A stretch of 34,678 nucleotides of DNA from Chloroflexota bacterium (GCA_024277175.1 JAJRVT010000364.1:1-34678), one strand, 5' to 3'; positions 1 through 7,497 are shown, numbered from the stretch's first letter. Translations and numbers: made by a program. Notes: a model not told the origin generated them from the letters alone.

Positions 1-1
1 C

Positions 2-106
2 AAGGCAGGAGCAGATAAAATTCTTGTGCGTCTCCCGTCAGGATCCCGCCTTACCTTGTGGTGGACCGAATATACTTTACCGCACGAAAGGCGGTTTGAT
101 CAATGA
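2..106 (+). other. Possible 3' end of an upstream gene (uncertain)
   Basis: The frame starting at base 2 is open for 34 codons and stops with TGA at 104-106. A second frame from base 3 is also open until 126, so the sequence does not decide which, if either, is coding. The stretch up to 172 otherwise holds only the leader of the next gene, and AGAACGCGGATGA at 130-142 resembles one end of the palindromic element found at 23369 and 24181. Confidence 0.2.
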
Positions 107-172
107 CCGTCTACAAAACCCATAATACCAGAACGCGGATGAATAGATACGAAGCGAGCAAGGAGAAGTACG

Positions 173-1261
173 ATGAGTGAGGTGGGTCTACACAAGAGTG
201 AGATCGACACGCCCTTTTTGTGGGTGGATCTGGACGTTCTGGAAGCGAATATCGCCCAACTGGCGGCCTATTTCCGCGACGCGGGCGTGAACTGGCGTCC
301 CCACATCAAGGGCGTCAAAACGCCGGCCATCGCCCACATGCTCCTGCGTGCAGGCGCGATCGGGCTGACCTGCGCCAAGCTGGGGGAGGCCGAGGTCATG
401 GCCGCGGCCGGCGTGCGCGATATGTTGATCGCCAACCAGGTTGTGGGCGAGCGCAAGTACGCGCGCCTAGCCAATCTCTGCCGCACTGTCGATGTAAAGG
501 TGGCCGTGGATAGCGCCGCGACCCTGGCCGGGCTGAACGCCGCCGCCCTGGCCAAAGGGGTGCAGATCGGGCTGGTGATCGAGCTCAACACGGGCATGGA
601 GCGGGCCGGCGTCCAGCCCGGCGAAGCGGTCCTGACGTTGGCGCGGGCGATTGCCGGCTATCCGGGGCTGACGCTGCGCGGCCTCATGACCTGGGAGGGG
701 CACACGCTGGGCATCGCCGATCCGGAAGCTAAGCGGGAGGCGATCCACCAGGCCATCGGGTTGCTGCGCGAGAGTGTCGAGCTGTGCCGGCAGGCGGGCT
801 TCGCCATGGACATCGTCTCCTGTGGCGGCAGCGGCACCTTCGTCTTCACCGCGCACGAGCCGGGCGTCACGGAGATCGAAGCCGGCGGCGCCATCTTCAA
901 CGACATGACCTACACAAGCTGGGGCGTGCCGACCCGTCAGGCCCTCTTTGTCCACAGCGTGGTCACCAGCCGCCCGGCGCCGAATCGCATCATTGTCGAC
1001 GCCGGCTTCAAGACCATGCCGGGCTGGATCAACCAACCCACGCCCGTCGCCATATCCCACGTGGCGGATATGGCGTCATCTGCCGAACATGGCATCATCA
1101 CCCTGACCGAGGAAGATGACTCGATCGCGGTGGGCGACCGCTTCGACTTCATCCCCGGCTACGGCGACACCACCGTCTTCCTGCACGACAATCTCTATGC
1201 GATTCGCGATGGGGTCGTCGAAGCCGTGTGGCCGCTCCTGGCGCGGGGGAAGTTGCGGTAG
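173..1261 (+). CDS. DSD1/D-threonine aldolase-like PLP enzyme
   Basis: A 362-residue fold-type III (alanine-racemase N-terminal) PLP enzyme of the group holding D-threonine aldolase and eukaryotic-type D-serine dehydratase. Such enzymes cleave or dehydrate D-hydroxy-amino acids in the cytoplasm. The PLP lysine is expected at Lys46 in WRPHIKG, the usual place in this family. The C-terminal beta domain with VDAGFK and the AEHG segment is present, so length and layout are complete. The start is fixed by AAGGAG at 160-165, seven bases before ATG. Oddity: where many members carry a metal-ligand His followed by Cys/Asp (P-x-H-x-C/D), this one reads PGYGD with Tyr at about 330. The Asp is kept and the His is lost, so metal dependence or substrate may differ. 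The exact reaction cannot be told from sequence. The downstream convergent PIN toxin gene is unrelated. Confidence 0.85.
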   Translation: MSEVGLHKSEIDTPFLWVDLDVLEANIAQLAAYFRDAGVNWRPHIKGVKTPAIAHMLLRAGAIGLTCAKLGEAEVMAAAGVRDMLIANQVVGERKYARLANLCRTVDVKVAVDSAATLAGLNAAALAKGVQIGLVIELNTGMERAGVQPGEAVLTLARAIAGYPGLTLRGLMTWEGHTLGIADPEAKREAIHQAIGLLRESVELCRQAGFAMDIVSCGGSGTFVFTAHEPGVTEIEAGGAIFNDMTYTSWGVPTRQALFVHSVVTSRPAPNRIIVDAGFKTMPGWINQPTPVAISHVADMASSAEHGIITLTEEDDSIAVGDRFDFIPGYGDTTVFLHDNLYAIRDGVVEAVWPLLARGKLR

Positions 1262-1277
1262 CCAACCGCACCACAAT

Positions 1278-1661
1278 TTACCAGACAATGGGAACGTTGT
1301 ACTGCTGGATACTGTCATCAGCGGTGAGTAGCGTCATCTGCTCAAACAGAGCCTGCGCAATCAGCAAACGGTCAAAAGGATCCCGATGAATCATCGGTAA
1401 ATTCACGATGCCCCAACAGTGCTCCTTTTTGATGGGAAGCCATTTGATGCCATTGACGGCTATCTCCCGATCAAAAATCTCCATCCAATCATCGGTCAGG
1501 CTCAGTCGCCCAATGCTGACTTTGATGCTGATCTCCCAATAACTGGCTGCGCTCAGGTACACCTCATTTTCCCGATCCAGAAAAGATCGACGGGCGCGCT
1601 GACTCAAGGGACCATCACCGACAATCCAAAGAAACACATGGGTGTCCAGCAATAGTTTCAT
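1278..1661 (-). CDS. vapC: PIN-domain toxin (VapC-like RNase)
   Basis: A 127-residue PIN-domain protein, the usual size of VapC toxins, which are Mg-dependent endoribonucleases that inactivate tRNA or rRNA until bound by their antitoxin. The acidic active-site set is visible: Asp6 in LLDTHVFLW, Glu43 in YWEISIK, Asp94 and Asp97 in HRDPFDRLL, and Asp115/116 in LLTADDS. All are intact, so the toxin should be active. Its ATG overlaps the antitoxin stop by four bases (1658-1661), implying translational coupling. The two genes share the promoter upstream of the antitoxin. Next to it lie fragments of what looks like a dead BREX locus, so the pair may be a survivor of a defence island (inference). 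Confidence 0.9.
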   Translation of the reverse strand: MKLLLDTHVFLWIVGDGPLSQRARRSFLDRENEVYLSAASYWEISIKVSIGRLSLTDDWMEIFDREIAVNGIKWLPIKKEHCWGIVNLPMIHRDPFDRLLIAQALFEQMTLLTADDSIQQYNVPIVW

Positions 1662-1888
1662 GACATATATTCCTGAAAATCTTCGAGAGGGGCGTCAAAG
1701 TCATCAGAAATATACTGGATCACGCCTTTTCCGCCGCCGATGCGCCGTTGAGGACGGGCTTCGGGTAAAACGACCAACTTCACCAGCGGCTGCTTCCCGC
1801 GGGCGATGATGATTTCCTCCCCGGCCAACGCTTCACGGATGAGGCGTGAAAGATGTGTTTTGGCTTCGTGTATAGTTACTTGAGTCAT
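1658..1888 (-). CDS. Phd/YefM-type antitoxin
   Basis: A 76-residue antitoxin of the Phd/YefM type. The N-terminal 50 residues hold the DNA-binding fold (VTIHEAKTHLSRLIREALAGEEIIIARGK, given here as the signature region of residues 4-32), with the typical VTIHEAKTHLS start and the EEIIIARGKQPLVKL strand. The C-terminal part, rich in Asp/Glu, would wrap the PIN toxin encoded immediately downstream. Antitoxin of this type with a VapC-like PIN toxin is a common pairing. Start choice: ATG at 1886-1888 gives the family's usual N-terminus. No Shine-Dalgarno precedes it and the -10 box ends only six bases upstream, so the message is probably leaderless. Autoregulation through the palindrome at 1911-1923 is likely. 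Confidence 0.85.
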   Translation of the reverse strand: MTQVTIHEAKTHLSRLIREALAGEEIIIARGKQPLVKLVVLPEARPQRRIGGGKGVIQYISDDFDAPLEDFQEYMS

Positions 1889-1894
1889 GCGTTT

Positions 1895-1923
1895 ATATTA
1901 GCTAAGTTTGTTGACTAAGTCAA
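1895..1923 (-). promoter_or_regulatory. Toxin-antitoxin promoter with overlapping operator palindrome
   Basis: On the minus strand TTGACT (1918-1923), a 17-base spacer and TAATAT (1895-1900) form a near-consensus sigma-70-type promoter. The TSS would fall at about 1888, i.e. on the A of the antitoxin ATG. TTGACTAAGTCAA at 1911-1923 is a perfect 6+1+6 palindrome covering the -35, the expected place for the antitoxin to repress its own operon. Boxes and palindrome are seen directly; function is inferred. Confidence 0.7.
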
Positions 1924-2075
1924 GTGTCCGCCGCCAACCCCACCATATCCCATCCCAGCCCCTGGCCGTGAACCGTGAAGCGGACGTCGCGGCGCAGATC
2001 GTCCAGCGCGATGGTGAAGCGGAAGGGGAAGAGTTCAGGCAGGCGCGCACCGGGCCTGATCCAGCGCCAGCCGCT
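1920..2075 (-). pseudogene. Unidentified 3' gene fragment
   Basis: On the minus strand a frame with strongly protein-like composition runs from about 2075 to TGA at 1920-1922. It begins around GWRWIRPGARLPELF and ends GLGWDMVGLAADT. It has no start of its own and overlaps, in another frame, the end of the pglZ-like fragment. It may be the C-terminus of the same or another gene left after a deletion; I do not recognise it. Its stop codon lies inside the -35 region of the toxin-antitoxin promoter, so the junction is compact. Confidence 0.4.
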
Positions 2076-2397
2076 GGCCGGGGCTGAGTTGCTTCACGGT
2101 GGGGTAGTCCAGGTTGGGGAAGACCGCGTGCAGGGCCAGTTCCACGTGACGGCCCTGTTGCCAGAGGTCGTAGGGCAGACGGTCGAGTGCGCCCTGGGTG
2201 ACCACGATCCGGGGCGCGGCCGGGTGATCGATCGCCAACTGTTCATAGGCGTGGCGCAGCGCGACCGGGTCCTCCTCCACCAGCAGACGAACCCCACGGC
2301 GGGCCAGTTCGGCCAGCAGGTCGTCAGGGTCGCTGACCAGGGTGAGGGGGTGGATTGGGTCGAAGTTGGCCAGCACTTTGTGGAGCATTTCCCGCAC
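2035..2397 (-). pseudogene. pglZ: N-terminal fragment of a PglZ-like BREX protein
   Basis: About 120 residues resembling the N-terminus of PglZ proteins, alkaline-phosphatase-superfamily members found in all BREX phage-defence systems. The parts recognised are LVSDPDDLL, the DPVALRHAYEQ segment, RIVV, LPYDLWQQGRHVELAL and VFPNLDYPTVKQLS. Intact PglZ proteins are several hundred residues longer and carry the phosphatase-type catalytic core; here the frame stops right after the N-terminal domain. Upstream of 2397 the same frame continues with plausible residues (KIAQEVV) without a start codon, so the 5' end is also uncertain. It lies downstream of, and on the same strand as, a methylase 3' fragment, matching BREX gene order with the middle removed. 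Identification is by remembered pattern, not a search. Confidence 0.5.
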
Positions 2398-2527
2398 AAC
2401 CTCCTGGGCTATCTTGTGGGCGTGACTATATTGGCATTGGCACGTTAGGCGCTATGTTGTTGCCGGGCGGTTTCCATTTCAAAGCCACCCGTCCGGTTGA
2501 CGACCCCCGCCCCACCGTGAACGGATG

Positions 2528-2640
2528 GGGCTATCAAACAACGCCCGGTCAACCGGGCTGGTTGGGATGCGAACGCCCCGCCGTCAGTCAGTCCCGTTCA
2601 CGGGACGTTGTTCCATAGCCCCTGGGCTTCAGCCTGGGGC
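2528..2640. repeat. Compound palindromic repeat (three hairpins)
   Basis: Outer arms 2528-2543 and 2606-2621 are inverted repeats matching at 14 of 16 positions. Inside them sit two perfect hairpins with 7-base arms and 2-base loops: 2543-2558 (GCCCGGT..ACCGGGC) and 2591-2606 (GTCCCGT..ACGGGAC). A third, imperfect hairpin follows at 2618-2640. This is REP/BIME-like architecture lying between the pglZ and methylase fragments. No gene is seen in 2400-2760. Confidence 0.65.
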
Positions 2641-2723
2641 GGTTGTCCGTGTACCACGAACCGCCGCAGAAGTCATCGTCTGGCTCTCTGAAGTCTCAAT
2701 CGTCGAGCGATGTCGGCGGCCAA

Positions 2724-2756
2724 AGAAGTCCGACTTTTGGCAAAAGTCGGACTTCT
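2724..2756. repeat. 15-bp perfect inverted repeat
   Basis: Arms 2724-2738 and 2742-2756 (AGAAGTCCGACTTTT and its complement) flank a GGC loop. On the minus strand it lies just past the methylase fragment's stop at 2768. It looks like a dispersed palindrome and could also act as a hairpin terminator, but no clean T-run follows it. Confidence 0.7.
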
Positions 2757-2767
2757 GCGCTGCCGGC

Positions 2768-3469
2768 CTACCCCGCGCGCAGACTGGCGTTATCATAATA
2801 CATCAGCAGGTCCGGGTCCTCCTGCAGCACCCGTTCGGGGAGCCGCTCGGCCACCTGGACGATGGTGGCGTAGTCGCGCTGACGCCAGGCGTGGGCGAAG
2901 CCGGCGCGCACGGCCTCGGTGCGGAACTGTTTGAGCCGCTTGCCACCGGCCAGGTAGGCGTTGAACTCGCGCAGCAGGGCCTTGAGCCGCAGGGCCTCCA
3001 GGTCGGACGCCTTGTTGGGGTCGGGGACGTACCAGCGCCCTTCGGCATCCTGGAGAAAGTTCTGCTCCAGGAGCTCGACCAGTTCGGGCAGGGCTTCGTG
3101 CTTGGCCTGGTGGAGGTGGCGCAGGAAGCGGGGCTGGAGTTCCTGATAGGTGAGAGGTTCGCCGCCCTGGGCCGGGTCCAACTGCTGACGCAACCACTGG
3201 ATGGCGCTCTTCTCATCGTTGACAAAAAGGGAGAGTTGATCCACCCGTTCGGCCTCCAGGCGGGCGCGGTCGTATTCGGAGACCTGTTCGGGCAGGAAGA
3301 ACATGCCGTCCCGCTCCACGAACTTCTGGCGCAGGCCGGCGTAGAAGCCGGCCGCGGAGAGGGGCACCGTGGCCCCGCGCTGGATGTGGAAGGCCACCAT
3401 ACGGTCGAAGAGCAGGTAGTCCTGGCGCTCGGCGATGAGCAACAAGGCAGGGATAGTATGGGCTGGAAT
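2768..3469 (-). pseudogene. 3' fragment of an adenine-specific DNA methylase (BREX PglX-like)
   Basis: An open stretch of about 234 codons, with no plausible start, ending at a natural stop. It matches the C-terminal region I associate with large site-specific adenine methyltransferases of BREX-like defence loci. Landmarks are MFFLPEQVSEYDRARL, QLSLFVNDEKSAIQWLR, LLEQNFLQDAEGRWYVPDP, FRTEAVRAGFAHAW, and the end VLQEDPDLLMYYDNASLR. The catalytic half (FxGxG and DPPY/NPPY motifs) is missing: the frame closes at a stop at 3470, next to a small hairpin (CAGAAAATTCTG), with only 240 bases left before the next gene. It is therefore a truncated remnant. With the downstream pglZ-like fragment it outlines a collapsed BREX operon. 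The family assignment is moderately firm; the exact BREX type is inference. Confidence 0.6.
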
Positions 3470-3712
3470 TCAGAAAATTCTGGATGGCGGCCGGCAAGGA
3501 GTTTATATCTGTTCCATGATACCAATCTAATCGCCAAAGCGCCAAACATCCTTCGGGAGTTCAGAAATTATCGGGTTGTCCAAAGTCGATGCGTATGATA
3601 CCATTTACTCATAGCGCCGCTCCTCTATTAAGTCCGATTCAACCATATCTCTCGCGTTAGTGATTGATCGATTTCAGTTGTTTCACTTTCACATCTATTT
3701 AGGGGGCATCTC

Positions 3713-5053
3713 ATGCGCAACATTCGTCTTTTCAGGTACGCCGCGTTCTTTCTACTGTTGATACTTGTGCTCTCTGGCTGTGCGGCCCCGACCGCCGCAC
3801 CTGAAGCAGCGGACTCATCCGCTGCTGGCTCAGAGCCGATTACACTCCAGTTCTTCTACCCTGTTGGCGTGGCTGGTCCCCTGGCCCAGGCGATCGATGG
3901 CTATGTGGCGGAATTCAATCAGTCACACCCCGATATCCAGGTCGAAGCCATCTTCACCGGCAACTATTTCGAAAACATGGCCCGCGCACAGGCAGCCATC
4001 GAGTCGGGAGAGCCGCCCGATGTGGCGATTCTGTTGTCAACCGATCTGTACACCCTGCGCGGCATGGATGCTGTCATCCCGCTGGATGATTACATCGCAT
4101 CGGAAGAAGGACTCGACATCGACGATTTCTTCGAAGCCTTCATGTACAATTCAGTCTCGGACGGCCAGGTCTGGGGCATCCCCTGGCAACGCTCCACCCC
4201 CATCCTCTATTACAACAAAGACGCCTACGCCGAAGTGGGACTGGACCCGGAGAAACCGGCCAGCACCTGGGATGAACTGGTAGAATACGGCCAACTCCTG
4301 ACCACGCGCGATGGCGACAACGTCACCCGTTGGGGTGTGGAAATCCCGGCGTCAGACTGGATCTTCGCCAACTTCGCCATCCAGGCCGGCAAGCATCTGG
4401 GATCCACCGAGGATGACCCATGCGTCGTCTACCTGGACACGCCGGAAGCGATCCAGGCGGGTGAATTCATCCGCAGCTTGCAGACGGAATATGGCATCAT
4501 GCCCGATGGCGTTGTGCAGTGGGGCACCGCGCCCGCCGACTTCATCGCCGGAGCCGCGGCCATGATCTACCACTCCACCGGCAGCCTCAGCACCCTGTTG
4601 GCCGACTCGCCCTTCGAAGTGGGCACCGCCTTTATGCCGGCCGGCCCCAAGGGGTATGGCGCCCACACAGGCGGCGGAAATTTCTACATCATGAAGGACA
4701 TTCCCAAAGAGAAGCAAGACGCAGCCTGGACCTTCATCCGCTGGATGACGCGGCCCGAACAGATCGGTCAATGGGGCATCGATAGCGGTTACATCGCCCC
4801 GCGGCAGGCTGCGTGGGACGTGGACCCGCTGAAGAGCTACGCCGCCGAAGTGCCCCAGGCCAGCACAGCGCGCGATCAGCTTGAATACGCGTTGAAGGAG
4901 TTCCCCTCCACCATGGGCGGTCCGGAAATGAAACAGCTCACAGTTCAGGCGGTCGAGGCGATCTACACGGGTGAACTGACGCCAGCCGAGGCCTTGCAGC
5001 AGGCTCAGCAGCGCGCCGATGAACTGCTTGCCCAGGCGGGCTGTGAGAAATAA
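3713..5053 (+). CDS. ABC sugar-type substrate-binding lipoprotein
   Basis: A 446-residue extracellular solute-binding protein (family 1). It captures a sugar or glycoside outside the membrane and delivers it to the two permeases encoded next. The N-terminus is a lipoprotein signal: RNIRLFRYA, a hydrophobic stretch, then LSGC with Cys23 as the lipidated residue, followed by an Ala/Pro/Glu-rich linker. The mature part shows the family's hallmarks: FNQSHPDIQVE near 80-90, the PPDVAIL segment, YNKDAYAEVGLDPEKPASTWDEL, and a C-terminal helical region. The start is supported by AGGGGG at 3701-3706, seven bases before ATG. A strong stem-loop follows the stop. No ATPase gene is present, as is common where a shared MsmK-type ATPase serves several importers. 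The substrate cannot be read from sequence. Confidence 0.9.
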   Translation: MRNIRLFRYAAFFLLLILVLSGCAAPTAAPEAADSSAAGSEPITLQFFYPVGVAGPLAQAIDGYVAEFNQSHPDIQVEAIFTGNYFENMARAQAAIESGEPPDVAILLSTDLYTLRGMDAVIPLDDYIASEEGLDIDDFFEAFMYNSVSDGQVWGIPWQRSTPILYYNKDAYAEVGLDPEKPASTWDELVEYGQLLTTRDGDNVTRWGVEIPASDWIFANFAIQAGKHLGSTEDDPCVVYLDTPEAIQAGEFIRSLQTEYGIMPDGVVQWGTAPADFIAGAAAMIYHSTGSLSTLLADSPFEVGTAFMPAGPKGYGAHTGGGNFYIMKDIPKEKQDAAWTFIRWMTRPEQIGQWGIDSGYIAPRQAAWDVDPLKSYAAEVPQASTARDQLEYALKEFPSTMGGPEMKQLTVQAVEAIYTGELTPAEALQQAQQRADELLAQAGCEK

Positions 5054-5112
5054 CAACTGATTTCATTCGGACTTTGATCGAGAGGTCCAGTCGCTGATCA
5101 ACTTCGCAAATT

Positions 5113-5147
5113 GGAGCGGACGGAATGGGCATCCATCCGTCCGCTCC
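5113..5147 (+). promoter_or_regulatory. Intra-operon stem-loop between binding protein and permeases
   Basis: Perfect 12-base arms GGAGCGGACGGA (5113-5124) and its complement (5136-5147) with an 11-base loop. No T-run follows (TCTTCCTT), so a classical terminator is unlikely. In importer operons such a hairpin often protects the 3' end of the binding-protein message and lowers permease expression; that role is inferred from position. Confidence 0.6.
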
Positions 5148-5175
5148 TCTTCCTTGACGTCAAGGTGCCATAACT

Positions 5176-6048
5176 ATGAGCTTTATAAAACGGGGTGGCG
5201 CTGTCGCTTATCTCTTTTTATTCCCCTCATTGGTGTTTCTCACCGCCTTCACCATTTGGCCTATTATCTGGGTGACCTGGGCCAGTTTCCAAAGACGCGT
5301 AGGGCGGGAACGCGTCTTTGTCGGGTTGGATAATTACGCGCGTCTCTTTTCAGACCCGGTCGGTCAACGCGTCGTGACCAATACGCTGCTTTACGTCACC
5401 GCCGCGCTGATCGTCTCCGTATTCTGTGGACTGCTGCTCGCCCTTCTCCTCAATCAGTCATTGAAGTATATTTTACTGATGCGTTTTCCATTTTTGGCGC
5501 CGATAGCGCTGCCCATGGTCAGCGCTGCGGCCATCTGGCTCTTCCTCTACACCCCGCGCGTGGGGCTCATCAATGAAGTACTGCGAGCTGTAGGACTTCC
5601 TCCCCACAATTGGCTTAGCGATCGAGAGTTGGCCTTGCCATCGCTGTTTGTGGTCTATGTCTGGAAACAGTTGGGCTATTTTTCCCTCTTTTATCTGGCC
5701 GCGCTCCAGGCCCTGCCCGATGACGTCATGGACGCCGCCAAGATAGACGGCGCAGGCTTCTGGACCCGGCTCCGTCACATCATCTGGCCGCTGGTTTCCC
5801 CCACCACTTATTTCGTCTCCACCATCGCTGTATTGAATTCATTGCAACAGGTCGATCACGTATTCATTCTGACCGCGGGCGGTCCCAACAACGCCACCAA
5901 TATGGCCCTCTACTATGTTTATGAACAAGGATTCAAATACTTCAAGACAGGGCTGGCTTCGGCGGTGACCGTCCTACTTCTCTCCATGCTGTTGACGCTG
6001 GCGATCCTACAGTACATCTATTTGGAACGTCGGGTGCATTACGAATAG
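5176..6048 (+). CDS. ABC sugar transporter permease 1 (UgpA/MalF type)
   Basis: A 290-residue inner-membrane permease with six predicted hydrophobic segments, beginning with YLFLFPSLVFLTAFTIWPIIW near residue 12. The cytoplasmic EAA loop that docks on the ATPase is seen near residues 185-205: DAAKIDGAGFWTRLRHIIWP. The C-terminal TAGGPNNATN segment before the last helices is also typical of the MalF/UgpA group. It follows the binding-protein gene by 122 bases, with the stem-loop in between, and precedes the second permease by 15 bases, so the three form one operon. The partner subunit is the 6064-6894 product. The start ATG at 5176 has only a weak ribosome-binding site (AAGGTG), which fits lower expression than the binding protein. 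Confidence 0.9.
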   Translation: MSFIKRGGAVAYLFLFPSLVFLTAFTIWPIIWVTWASFQRRVGRERVFVGLDNYARLFSDPVGQRVVTNTLLYVTAALIVSVFCGLLLALLLNQSLKYILLMRFPFLAPIALPMVSAAAIWLFLYTPRVGLINEVLRAVGLPPHNWLSDRELALPSLFVVYVWKQLGYFSLFYLAALQALPDDVMDAAKIDGAGFWTRLRHIIWPLVSPTTYFVSTIAVLNSLQQVDHVFILTAGGPNNATNMALYYVYEQGFKYFKTGLASAVTVLLLSMLLTLAILQYIYLERRVHYE

Positions 6049-6063
6049 CAGGAAGTATCGAAC

Positions 6064-6894
6064 ATGAGCCGTAAAAGAGACGCGTCTACAATCTTGCCAG
6101 TCATGTTGCTCGTCGGGTTGGGGTTGCTTTGGATCATCCCGCTGGCATGGACGATTCTGGCTGCATTCGTCCCCACCACAGCGTTGTTGAATGGATCCCC
6201 GCTGGACTGGGTGCGAAGCGTCACGTTTCAAGCGTTCAATGAAGCGTGGCATGTCGCGCCTTTCGCGCGGTACTATATCAACACTATCGTCTTTGTCTTT
6301 GGCTTGCTGATTTTGCAGTTGGTGGCGATTTCATTGGCGGGGTTTGCGCTGGCGCGCATCAAAGTCATCGGAATGGGATTCGTATTTTTTCTCTTCCTCA
6401 CCCAGTTGATGGTGCCGGGCAGCGTTCTGCTGCTGCCAAACTATCAGACCGTCGCCCGTCTGGGCTGGCTCGACTCTTATCAAGCCATGATGGCTCCCTA
6501 TTTTGCGTCAGCATTCGGCACATTTCTGATGCGCCAGGCGTTCAAACAGGTCCCGAAAGAGTTAGAAGAGGCTGCGCGCATGGATGGGGCGAACACCCTA
6601 CAGATCCTCTGGCATGTCTTTATCCCGGTAACGCGTTCATCTCTGGTCGCGTTCAGCATCGTTTCCATTACCTATCATTGGAATGAATTTCTGTGGCCCT
6701 TGTTGGTCACCAGCACTGTGCGCAGCCGCCCGCTGACTGTCGGGCTTTCGCTGCTGACCCAAATGTCAGAGACAGGGGCGCAATGGGATCAACTGGCGGC
6801 TGGAACGTTGATTGTGGCCGCGCCCATGCTGATTCTGGTCATGGCCCTACAAAAGCAGTTCACCCAAAGTTTCCTCAGCTCCGGCATCAAATAA
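6064..6894 (+). CDS. ABC sugar transporter permease 2 (UgpE/MalG type)
   Basis: A 276-residue permease of the MalG/UgpE type, the usual second half of the membrane channel. The EAA loop lies near residues 168-188: EEAARMDGANTLQILWHVFIP. The conserved central stretch YQTVARLGWLDSYQAMMAPYFASAFGTF, containing the family's L.DSY..MI.P pattern, precedes it. Hydrophobic segments are spaced as expected for six helices. AGGAAG at 6050-6055 precedes ATG by eight bases. The stop overlaps the end of the convergent merR-type gene by eight bases. No ATP-binding subunit follows, so the importer must borrow one from elsewhere in the genome. Confidence 0.9.
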   Translation: MSRKRDASTILPVMLLVGLGLLWIIPLAWTILAAFVPTTALLNGSPLDWVRSVTFQAFNEAWHVAPFARYYINTIVFVFGLLILQLVAISLAGFALARIKVIGMGFVFFLFLTQLMVPGSVLLLPNYQTVARLGWLDSYQAMMAPYFASAFGTFLMRQAFKQVPKELEEAARMDGANTLQILWHVFIPVTRSSLVAFSIVSITYHWNEFLWPLLVTSTVRSRPLTVGLSLLTQMSETGAQWDQLAAGTLIVAAPMLILVMALQKQFTQSFLSSGIK

Positions 6895-7306
6895 CTCTCG
6901 ACCTCTCGATCAAATGGCAGACGCAGTCCTTGCTGGCGATGATCTCCAGGGGAATCTCATTGGCCTGGCGCTGGATCGCCTTCAGTTCGTCCCGCAACTG
7001 TTCCAGGGCTGCAATCTTGGCGTCGATGGCCTCGATCTGCTCATCCACCAGCTCGGTCACATAGCGGCAGGGGATGTCCCCCCGCTCGCGCAGGGCCAGG
7101 ATCTCGCCGATGTCATCCAGAGAGAAGTCCAGGTGCCGGGCGCGCAGGATGAAGCCGATGCGTTCGATGTCGGCCTGGAGATAGATGCGGTAGCCGGTCT
7201 CGGTGCGCCGAGGCGGAGGCAACAGGCCGATCTGCTCGTAGTAGCGGATGGTCTTGGGGTTGACGCCCAGTTCGCGGGCCACCGCGCCGATCTGTTTTGA
7301 CTCCAT
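6887..7306 (-). CDS. MerR-family metal-responsive regulator
   Basis: A 139-residue MerR-family activator. Residues 5-42 form the winged helix-turn-helix (QIGAVARELGVNPKTIRYYEQ, then the GLLPPPRRTETGYRIY wing), followed by the dimerisation helix. Likely metal ligands are Cys80 (in the position of the first conserved Cys of MerR/ZntR/CueR) and the C-terminal Cys128-x-Cys130-His131 group, so it probably senses a thiophilic or zinc-type metal; which one is not decidable. The reading frame is open further upstream, but ATG at 7304-7306 is preceded by GGAGG at good spacing and gives the family N-terminus, so I chose it. A 39-bp dyad lies about 130 bases upstream. It is encoded downstream of the TlpA-like gene on the same strand, and no metal pump is in the window. 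Confidence 0.85.
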   Translation of the reverse strand: MESKQIGAVARELGVNPKTIRYYEQIGLLPPPRRTETGYRIYLQADIERIGFILRARHLDFSLDDIGEILALRERGDIPCRYVTELVDEQIEAIDAKIAALEQLRDELKAIQRQANEIPLEIIASKDCVCHLIERSRVI

Positions 7307-7355
7307 TGCGCTTTCCTCCGTTGAACCGGTTCTGCTCTCTACAGCAGACAAGTCA

Positions 7356-7419
7356 GCATTTCTGGATTCGGCCAGACTATCCACGATACGGCGCATCTTG
7401 TGGACGAATCCCGGAATGC
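7356..7419. repeat. Inverted repeat in the merR leader
   Basis: Arms 7356-7370 (GCATTTCTGGATTCG) and 7405-7419 are inverted copies with 13 of 15 positions matching. Their core (GCATT..GGAAT) matches the larger inverted repeat at 11228-11296, so both belong to one dispersed family. The element lies in the 5' leader of the merR-type gene. Confidence 0.55.
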
Positions 7420-7436
7420 AAGCCGCCCCCCAATGT

Positions 7437-7475
7437 TTTTGTAAAAAATGCAATCCGATTGCACATTTTACAAAA
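7437..7475. promoter_or_regulatory. 39-bp near-perfect dyad, candidate operator
   Basis: Two 19-base arms (7437-7455 and 7457-7475) are inverted about C7456 with 17 of 19 matches. The core TGCAATC-C-GATTGCA at 7449-7463 is perfect. It lies 23 bases past the TlpA stop and about 130 bases before the merR start. It is AT-rich in its outer parts, so it is more like a protein-binding site than a terminator. I could not place convincing -35 and -10 boxes around it. Confidence 0.55.
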
Positions 7476-7497
7476 CGTGCGAAACAGACCTTCTCCC

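Noticed and set aside
5113-5147. Rho-independent terminator after the binding-protein gene
   Set aside because: The hairpin is strong, but TCTTCCTT follows instead of a T-run, and the permeases downstream need expression.
7307-7453. 49-residue N-terminal extension of the MerR-type protein
   Set aside because: The extension reads through an inverted repeat and lacks a ribosome-binding site, whereas ATG 7304-7306 has GGAGG and gives the family's usual start.
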